From NCBI GenBank assembly GCA_019038705.1, contig JAHOYX010000049.1, forward strand, positions 1 through 35,067: DNA of 35,067 nucleotides, in the 5' to 3' direction. Under the pieces are notes generated by a model. It was not told the DNA's origin and searched no databases. It saw only the letters and a list, made by a program, of their open reading frames with translations. The position numbers and the translations under genes are program-made. This DNA comes from Spirochaetales bacterium. Lineage in GTDB: Bacteria; Spirochaetota; Spirochaetia; DSM-27196; SLST01. Below are positions 28,984-35,067 of the stretch, piece by piece; position 1 is the first letter of the stretch, and each line of letters starts with the position of its first letter.

Positions 28984-29886
28984 ATGCAGCGAGCAACCAA
29001 AGACATTCTGTACTTCGAGATTGGACATGATAACAAGCCGACTCTGGAAGTCGACCCTGGCGAGGAGTTCGAGGTTGAGACCCAGATGAATGCCGGCCCG
29101 TGGCTTGACACCCACCCGGGCGGAGAGATGCTCAGACGGAAGATCGTTGGCGGCAACCCTTCGAGCGGCTGTGTGTATGTGCGCGGCGCCGAGAACGGAC
29201 AGGTGCTCTCAGTGACCATTGGCACTATCAAACTGGCCGGCACGGGATTCACCCGATTTGGCGGCAGCACGGGGGCAATGCCCGGCTATCTGGGTTCCAC
29301 CGCGATTGGTGAGCAGTCGCGGGTCGTGGCGATCCGGGACAATACGATCCTCTGGGACGACAGGTTGACGTTGGACGCAAAACCGATGATCGGGTATGTG
29401 GGCGTCGCGCCCGAGAAAGAACGATACCACAACGGGTGGGGAGGCTACTGGGGAGGCAATTTCGATATCCAGGAGATCTGCCCGGGCGCAACGGTTCATC
29501 TACCGGTGAACGTTCCCGGCGCCCTGCTGCACATCGGTGACATGCACGCTATTCAGGGCGACGGCGAGATCTGCGGGGCCGGAGGCATTGAGACCGAAGG
29601 TGTCGTGCGGGTTTCCTGCGCTCTGAGCTCGAGGCAACCGGGCATGGACTATCCCCGCGTTGAGAATGAAACTCATATCATCGCCATGGGAATGGCACGC
29701 CCGGCCGAAGACGCTTTCCGTAGTGCGCTCTCCAACCTCATCACCTGGATGGAGGAGAGCTACGGGTTCACTCGGGGCGACGCCTACCTGCTGCTGGGCC
29801 AGGTCATGGAGGCGCGGTGCACGCAGTTCGTGAATCCGACATACACCTACATCGCAAAGATCGCGAAGAAGTACCTGCTCATGTGA
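28984..29886 (+). CDS. Acetamidase/formamidase family protein
   Basis: DPGEEFEVET, GDMHAIQGDGEICGAGGIETEG, ARPAEDAFRSAL; alternative start 28972. Confidence 0.85.
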   Translation: MQRATKDILYFEIGHDNKPTLEVDPGEEFEVETQMNAGPWLDTHPGGEMLRRKIVGGNPSSGCVYVRGAENGQVLSVTIGTIKLAGTGFTRFGGSTGAMPGYLGSTAIGEQSRVVAIRDNTILWDDRLTLDAKPMIGYVGVAPEKERYHNGWGGYWGGNFDIQEICPGATVHLPVNVPGALLHIGDMHAIQGDGEICGAGGIETEGVVRVSCALSSRQPGMDYPRVENETHIIAMGMARPAEDAFRSALSNLITWMEESYGFTRGDAYLLLGQVMEARCTQFVNPTYTYIAKIAKKYLLM

Positions 29887-29910
29887 TCCCGACAAGTGTC
29901 CGACAGTCGG

Positions 29911-29940
29911 TTGACAGCAGCACCACACGATTCGTAGAGT
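29911..29940 (+). promoter_or_regulatory. Sigma70-type promoter of solute-binding protein gene
   Basis: TTGACA-N18-TAGAGT ending 6 nt before ATG 29947. Confidence 0.6.
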
Positions 29941-29946
29941 CAGGCG

Positions 29947-31188
29947 ATGCCATCACCAATCCGACGGAGAGTATTGCCGCACGTAGTCGCCATTGCACTG
30001 GCCGGCACTCTCATAGGATGCGGATCAGCAACGGTTGTCCTGTGGACGGATCGATCAGAGGTTGCCCCGGTCGTCGAGCTTTTCAATGCAGAGCAGGACC
30101 GCTATGTCGTGGAACTCAGATACGAAACGGACGTGAGTCGAGCTCTTCGGATGTCGGAGGAGAGCGCGGATGTCGTGATAGCCGGGTCCATTGAGGATGC
30201 TTCGACCGCCCGGCTCTTCCGGCCGGTGGACCGACTACTGGGCCGCGCGATTGATCCCGACGAGTTCTACGAACCACTCCTCGCAAATGGCTCACGCTCC
30301 GGCAAGCAATTCCTTCTGCCGCTGTCGTTCAACTTGCCGCTCATCTACTTCTCCGAATGGGATGTCGGCACGGCGGGCGAAATTTCACTGAGCCCCGAGC
30401 AGATGCGTGCGGCCGGGATCGAGTTCAATGCGATCGATGAGGAGAGAGCAGATCGAATTGCATTCTCCCCTCTGTGGGACGGGTCGTTCCTCTACGAGTT
30501 GATCCGATTCGAAGGCCTGGTCGTGGAAGAGAACGCGTCAGGCGAGCCCGAGTGGCCACTGGACGCGCTCCTGGGCGGCATGAACGTGGCGATTGCATGG
30601 GTGTCGGACGACAACGGCGGCGTGGCTATTGATAACGTCTTTCGGGAACAGTATCTCTACGACCCGATCATCCGACTGGTACAGCAGGGGCGGATTCTGT
30701 TCGGGTACGATTCGTCAGACTCGTTCTTCCGCCGGAGCGACCAGGCACGCAGCGGCCTTCAATTCCGGTGGCTCGGCAGTGATCATGACATACCGGTTCT
30801 CGAATCGATTGTGTACGCCGGTATTCCGGTTCGGGCGACGAATCGGTCGGGGGCGGAGGCGTTCATCGCCTGGCTCTTCGACGTCGATCTGCAGACCGAG
30901 TTGCTTGCGAACAACCGACGGAAACGGATAGACACGTTTGGAATGGTCGGCGGGTTCTCTTCCCTGTGGCGGATCACCGAGCGCACCATCCCTGATCAGT
31001 ACCCGGACCTCAGGTCATCTATCCCACCGGGTGACTGGATGCGGTTCCCGCCCCCTTCGCCCCGTCACTGGGCAGCTGCTGTCGAGACCGTCGTCCTGCC
31101 CTGGCTTCTCCGAGAGGCGGCAGGTCAAGCCCAATCCCGCGATCTTGCGTCCAGTGTCTCCGCATGGCTGCTCCAACAGGAAGAGTAG
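29947..31188 (+). CDS. Extracellular solute-binding lipoprotein (family 1-like)
   Basis: Signal sequence with LAGTLIGCG lipobox; VVLWTDRSEVAPVVELFNAEQ typical of sugar-type SBPs. Confidence 0.75.
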   Translation: MPSPIRRRVLPHVVAIALAGTLIGCGSATVVLWTDRSEVAPVVELFNAEQDRYVVELRYETDVSRALRMSEESADVVIAGSIEDASTARLFRPVDRLLGRAIDPDEFYEPLLANGSRSGKQFLLPLSFNLPLIYFSEWDVGTAGEISLSPEQMRAAGIEFNAIDEERADRIAFSPLWDGSFLYELIRFEGLVVEENASGEPEWPLDALLGGMNVAIAWVSDDNGGVAIDNVFREQYLYDPIIRLVQQGRILFGYDSSDSFFRRSDQARSGLQFRWLGSDHDIPVLESIVYAGIPVRATNRSGAEAFIAWLFDVDLQTELLANNRRKRIDTFGMVGGFSSLWRITERTIPDQYPDLRSSIPPGDWMRFPPPSPRHWAAAVETVVLPWLLREAAGQAQSRDLASSVSAWLLQQEE

Positions 31189-31241
31189 GCAACCCCGCGG
31201 AACGCGGCTCCACGCCGGCAACCCAAGTTCCACACAGTTTG

Positions 31242-31271
31242 TTGACTTCTCTGAATATTCAGAATATTCTG
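31242..31271 (+). promoter_or_regulatory. Promoter/operator of the arsenic cassette
   Basis: TTGACT-N17-TATTCT with overlapping perfect palindromes CTGAATATTCAG (31251-31262) and CAGAATATTCTG (31260-31271). Confidence 0.65.
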
Positions 31272-31291
31272 ATATTAGCGAGGATACAGAA

Positions 31292-31519
31292 ATGGACCAT
31301 TATGACGTTGAAGCTGTCGTGAGCGTGGATGGACGTGGACAGGTGGTGCTTCCCAAGGAAGTCCGTGTTGCTCTCGGCTTGGAAGCCGGAAGCAAACTCG
31401 CGGTTGTGGTGATGCGACAGCACGGCGCCCCGTGCTGCATCTCACTGATGCCGGTAGGCGCCCTCGAGAATTCGGTACGCGAAGTGTTGAATCCATCATC
31501 TCAAACCAAGGAAGTGTAG
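31292..31519 (+). CDS. AbrB/MazE/SpoVT-type swapped-hairpin DNA-binding protein
   Basis: 75 aa; VVSVDGRGQVVLPKEVRVALGLEAGSKLAVVV; start with SD GAGGA; CC pair at C-terminal half. Confidence 0.8.
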   Translation: MDHYDVEAVVSVDGRGQVVLPKEVRVALGLEAGSKLAVVVMRQHGAPCCISLMPVGALENSVREVLNPSSQTKEV

Positions 31520-31520
31520 A

Positions 31521-32342
31521 ATGCCCCATACCACGAATGATGAAGTGCGGACAGCGGTCCGTGATCGATACAGGAAGGCGGCCACGGCTTCGCAGAGCTG
31601 CTGCGGCGGGGCAGATTCGGGCAGCGCATCGTGCGGATGCGGGTCTTCGCAGAAGAGCACCGACATCGGGTACACGGCGATCGAACTGGCAGCGCTTCCG
31701 GAGGGCGCAGATCTTGCGCTGGGCTGTGGCAACCCGACCGCGCTTGCCGGCATCACGGCCGGCGAGACCGTTCTTGACCTCGGTTCGGGAGGTGGAATCG
31801 ACTGTTTCCTTGCCTCCAAGCGGGTCGGTCCGACCGGGAAGGTCATCGGAATCGACATGACTGCAGAGATGATCTCAAAGGCCCGAGCGAATGCCGTGCG
31901 TGGTGGCTACGACAGCGTGGAGTTTCGCCTCGGTGAAATTGAGAACATTCCGGTGGCCGACTCTTCAGTCGATCTGATCATCTCCAACTGCGTGATCAAC
32001 CTCTCTCCGGACAAGGGCCGGGTGTTCGCGGAGGCATTTCGGGTCTTGAAGCCCGGCGGCCGTCTGATGATCTCCGACCCGGTCCTCCTGAAACCATTGC
32101 CGGAGGACCTGAAGGACAATGTCGCATTATTGACCGGCTGTATCGCCGGGGCGATGGTGAAGGAAGAGTACCTCGCCGAGATCCGCAATGCCGGATTCGA
32201 GAACGTCAGGGTGGAGCGGGAATCGCAGTACGCCAAGCCCGAACACCTTTCCTCCCTGGCCGTGGAAGCAGGCATATCCGCCGAGACTGTCGCGCTGGTC
32301 GCAGAGAGCGTCGCCTCGGTCGCGATATTCGCCCGGAAATAG
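31521..32342 (+). CDS. arsM: Arsenite S-adenosylmethyltransferase
   Basis: VLDLGSGGGIDCFLA, GKVIGIDMTAEMI, SNCVINLSPDK, LTGCIAGA; Cys-rich N-terminus. Confidence 0.92.
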   Translation: MPHTTNDEVRTAVRDRYRKAATASQSCCGGADSGSASCGCGSSQKSTDIGYTAIELAALPEGADLALGCGNPTALAGITAGETVLDLGSGGGIDCFLASKRVGPTGKVIGIDMTAEMISKARANAVRGGYDSVEFRLGEIENIPVADSSVDLIISNCVINLSPDKGRVFAEAFRVLKPGGRLMISDPVLLKPLPEDLKDNVALLTGCIAGAMVKEEYLAEIRNAGFENVRVERESQYAKPEHLSSLAVEAGISAETVALVAESVASVAIFARK

Positions 32343-32360
32343 CGAGCTCATCCGACTGGT

Positions 32361-32426
32361 GGGGACGGAGGATGCGGGATCAGGGACGGAGGACTCACAA
32401 TTGGGGACGATTGGGGACGGAGGATT
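32361..32426 (+). repeat. Cluster of GGGGACGGAGGA-type short repeats between arsM and the arsenite permease
   Basis: Exact 12-mers at 32361 and 32413, a GGGACGGAGGA variant at 32383, and a partial GGGGACGATT at 32403. Confidence 0.8.
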
Positions 32427-32427
32427 C

Positions 32428-33486
32428 ATGAGTGACCACAACCCGACTGGACTCGGGATTTTTGATCGATACCTCTCCCTGTGGGTAGCGCTGTGCATTG
32501 GCGCGGGCGTTGCCATCGGCGTGTTTCTCCCGATCATCCCCGAGACGCTCACCAAGCTCGAGTACGCGCGGGTTTCCATCCCGGTTGCGGTCCTGATCTG
32601 GCTCATGATCTATCCCATGATGCTCAAGATCGATTTTTCGAGCATCAGGAACGCAGGCAGAAAGCCGAAAGGGCTCGTCGTCACGCTGGTGATGAACTGG
32701 CTCATCAAACCGTTCACGATGTACGGGATTTCCTGGTTCTTCCTGAAAGTGATCTTCGCACCGCTCCTCCCGCCGGAGATCAGCACCGAGTACATCGCCG
32801 GGGCGGTGCTGCTCGGCGCAGCTCCGTGCACGGCAATGGTGTTTGTGTGGAGCTACCTCACGCGTGGAGACGCCGGGTACACCCTGATCCAGGTCGCAAT
32901 CAACGATCTGGTGCTGATATTTGCCTATGCACCCATCGTCGTGCTCCTGCTCTCAATCGGGGATCTTTCGGTGCCGGCGGACACTGTACTGCTCTCCGTC
33001 GGCCTCTTTGTCGTGGTACCGCTTGCCGTCGGATGGCTGTCGCGGATCGCGCTTGTCAAACGAAAGGGAGAGCAATGGTTCACGGCTTTCACGCACCGAG
33101 CCGGCAAAATCACGCCCATCGGGCTGTTGTTGACACTCGTGATCATCTTCTCGTTCCAGGGCCGAACGATTATCGACAATACTCTCCACATCCTGCTGAT
33201 CGCAGTCCCGCTCGTTATCCAGACCTTTCTGATTTTCTGGATCACCTATCTCTGGGCGCGGGCATGGAAGGTTGAGCATTGCGTGGCCGCTCCGGCCGGA
33301 ATGATCGGCGCCAGCAACTTCTTTGAACTCGCGGTCGCCGTTGCAATCAGCCTGTTCGGGCTTTCCTCCGGAGCCGCCCTCGCAACGGTTGTCGGGGTCC
33401 TTGTGGAAGTGCCGGTAATGCTTACACTTGTTCGCATCGCCAATCGAACCCGAAGGTGGTGGCCGACGGACCTGCGGTGCGATTGA
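32428..33486 (+). CDS. ACR3-family arsenite efflux permease
   Basis: From MSDHNPTGLGIFDRYLSLWVALCIGAGVAIG; GAAPCTAMVFVWSYL, AAPAGMIGASNFFELAVA typical of ACR3. Confidence 0.92.
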   Translation: MSDHNPTGLGIFDRYLSLWVALCIGAGVAIGVFLPIIPETLTKLEYARVSIPVAVLIWLMIYPMMLKIDFSSIRNAGRKPKGLVVTLVMNWLIKPFTMYGISWFFLKVIFAPLLPPEISTEYIAGAVLLGAAPCTAMVFVWSYLTRGDAGYTLIQVAINDLVLIFAYAPIVVLLLSIGDLSVPADTVLLSVGLFVVVPLAVGWLSRIALVKRKGEQWFTAFTHRAGKITPIGLLLTLVIIFSFQGRTIIDNTLHILLIAVPLVIQTFLIFWITYLWARAWKVEHCVAAPAGMIGASNFFELAVAVAISLFGLSSGAALATVVGVLVEVPVMLTLVRIANRTRRWWPTDLRCD

Positions 33487-33558
33487 CAGGGACACGGGAG
33501 CGACAAACGGAGAGCTACTCTCATGAAAGGCAATTATCCAGTCGGACAGGAGTGATTT

Positions 33559-34566
33559 ATGACACTGGAGCAGGAGCAGTATTCTCGATTCTTCATCGTG
33601 AGGGAAATGATGGAGACGGCCGATGTCATCCGTCAGTTCGATGTTCAACGCGCCCTGGACTATGCGCCGACCGAGAGCAGGATACTCCTCACCGGGGAAG
33701 GATCGTCTCGACTCTTCCCCGCCAAGCGCGCCATCACGGCGGGAATGATGGCGGGGTACGATCAGGTCCTCGTGACCGAAGGGGCAACCCAGGCCGCCGA
33801 GTGTCGGCTTGATAGGTACGAGGTCTACGCGGCGTCAAACTCGGGACGAACTGCCGAGGTCGTGCGGCTGATTCGGCATTGCCGGGACGCTGCGCCATCG
33901 GTTCGGGTGACCGCGGTTGTGGCGAACGGGGCATCACCCGTTGCGGAGATGGCCGACCGTGCGTTCGTCCTGGACTGCGGCCGGGAGCAGGCCGTTGCGG
34001 CCACAAAGTCGGTCGTGGAGCAGGCGCTCTTCTACCACGTTATCCTTGCCGATGCGAACGGCGGCGACGCCGTAGACCTGGCATCGCTCTCAGCAGCATT
34101 CCGTGAGGTCCTCACGACACCGATTCCCGCCGAGATTGTCAGGATGGCGGTTGCCGCACCGGTGATCTACTTCGCGGGCAGGACCGATGGCGTGGCCGAA
34201 GAGCTGACCCTCAAGACCAACGAGATCACGCGAAAGAAATCGGACTATCTGGAAGGCACCTACGCTGTTCACGGCATCGAAGAGGTCATGGAACCGAACG
34301 AGATACTCGTCCTCATTGATCCATTCCCGGACGAGGAAGCAAAGATTGCTGAGGTTCTCACCGATGGAGTCGGTCTGTCGGTCATCAGCATCGCGGCGCG
34401 TGAGACCAGATTTCCAACCATCACCATTCCGCACCTCGCCGGCCTGGGCCCCTACCTTCAGCTGGCCGCAGGATGGAATCTGCTCGTTGAGATCGGCATT
34501 GCCGCGAGCATCAATCTGGACAAGCCGGCCCGCGCCCGAAAGGTTGGGAACGAGTTCAGCGGATGA
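33559..34566 (+). CDS. SIS-domain (phosphosugar isomerase/deaminase-like) protein
   Basis: LLTGEGSSRLFPAK, ASNSGRTAEVV, ATKSVVEQALF, AEELTLKTNEI pattern of GlmS/AgaS-like SIS repeats. Confidence 0.82.
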   Translation: MTLEQEQYSRFFIVREMMETADVIRQFDVQRALDYAPTESRILLTGEGSSRLFPAKRAITAGMMAGYDQVLVTEGATQAAECRLDRYEVYAASNSGRTAEVVRLIRHCRDAAPSVRVTAVVANGASPVAEMADRAFVLDCGREQAVAATKSVVEQALFYHVILADANGGDAVDLASLSAAFREVLTTPIPAEIVRMAVAAPVIYFAGRTDGVAEELTLKTNEITRKKSDYLEGTYAVHGIEEVMEPNEILVLIDPFPDEEAKIAEVLTDGVGLSVISIAARETRFPTITIPHLAGLGPYLQLAAGWNLLVEIGIAASINLDKPARARKVGNEFSG

Positions 34567-34738
34567 CCTGGACGGGGGAAGGCCTGGTGGAAGCCTGCGT
34601 TCGGGCGGCACGTACCCCGGGGGGAGCGGCATCCACATACTCTTGGATTGGCCCACGCGAACAGGTGATTGAATACAACTTGACCACCGTCCGCGATCGC
34701 GATTCAATTCGATATCGATCTAATTCTGGAGGCGACAC

Positions 34739-35067
34739 ATGCGCATAGAGCAAAAACTGACATCGCTGGGCATTTCACTCCCGGATCCCGTTGAGGCGAA
34801 GGGGAATTACGCTCCGTGGGTGCTGCACGGGGATCTACTCTATCTCTCGGGCGTCGGAGGGTCGTCCCCTCTGTTCGGAAAGGTTGGCGACACGGTCACC
34901 GTTGAGGAAGGCTACAAGCTCGCCCGCGAGGCTGCATTGAACCATATAGCGGCAATGAAGGCAGCGTTGGGAGACCTGGATCGGGTGGAACGAATCGTAC
35001 GCGTCGTCGGCTATGTCAACTCTACTCCCGGGTTCACGGACCATCCTGCAGTCATAAACGGGGTCAC
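34739..35067 (+). CDS. RidA (YjgF/YER057c) family protein, truncated at window end
   Basis: ATG at 34739 with SD GGAGG; MRIEQKLTSLGISLPDPVEAKGNYAPWVLHGDLLYLSGVGG... Confidence 0.8.
   Translation, partial: MRIEQKLTSLGISLPDPVEAKGNYAPWVLHGDLLYLSGVGGSSPLFGKVGDTVTVEEGYKLAREAALNHIAAMKAALGDLDRVERIVRVVGYVNSTPGFTDHPAVINGV

Noticed and set aside
32188-32427. N-terminal extension of the ACR3 ORF into arsM
   Set aside because: Overlaps arsM and lacks membrane-protein character; ATG 32428 with GGAGG is the natural start.
1-35067. tRNA/rRNA genes, CRISPR arrays, transposases, prophage or toxin-antitoxin modules
   Set aside because: Looked for; no convincing signature was seen. The AbrB-like protein lacks an adjacent toxin, so it was not called an antitoxin.

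Overview
Compact, mostly housekeeping chromosomal window of a GC-rich bacterium. It is probably a spirochaete: the PfkA-like sequence and the 521-aa protein look spirochaete-type, but this is inference. About 35 protein-coding genes can be supported. They include argG, pgi, pepD, serC, a clade-X-like phosphofructokinase, an EAL phosphodiesterase-like protein with a degenerate GGDEF, galE, an hflX/ABC/FtsX-like permease/ogt operon, a TIGR01212-type radical SAM protein, an acetamidase/formamidase, an AbrB-arsM-ACR3 arsenic cassette, a SIS-domain protein and a truncated RidA-family gene. No rRNA, tRNA, CRISPR array, transposase or phage gene was recognised. The most interesting non-obvious signals are: (1) an orphan ~175-nt transcription unit at about 10061-10269, with a consensus sigma70 promoter, a 24-codon ORF, competing RNA hairpins and the only strong intrinsic terminator I could find in the window, but no same-strand downstream gene; (2) a dispersed 12-mer, GGGGACGGAGGA, with 11 exact copies on both strands, mostly inside genes and in different reading frames, one of which supplies the Shine-Dalgarno of the arsenite permease; (3) a recurrent architecture in which a -10 box ends 5-8 nt before the start codon, suggesting widespread leaderless mRNAs; (4) an arsenic operon apparently controlled by a small AbrB-type protein with a CC pair, with overlapping palindromes inside its promoter.
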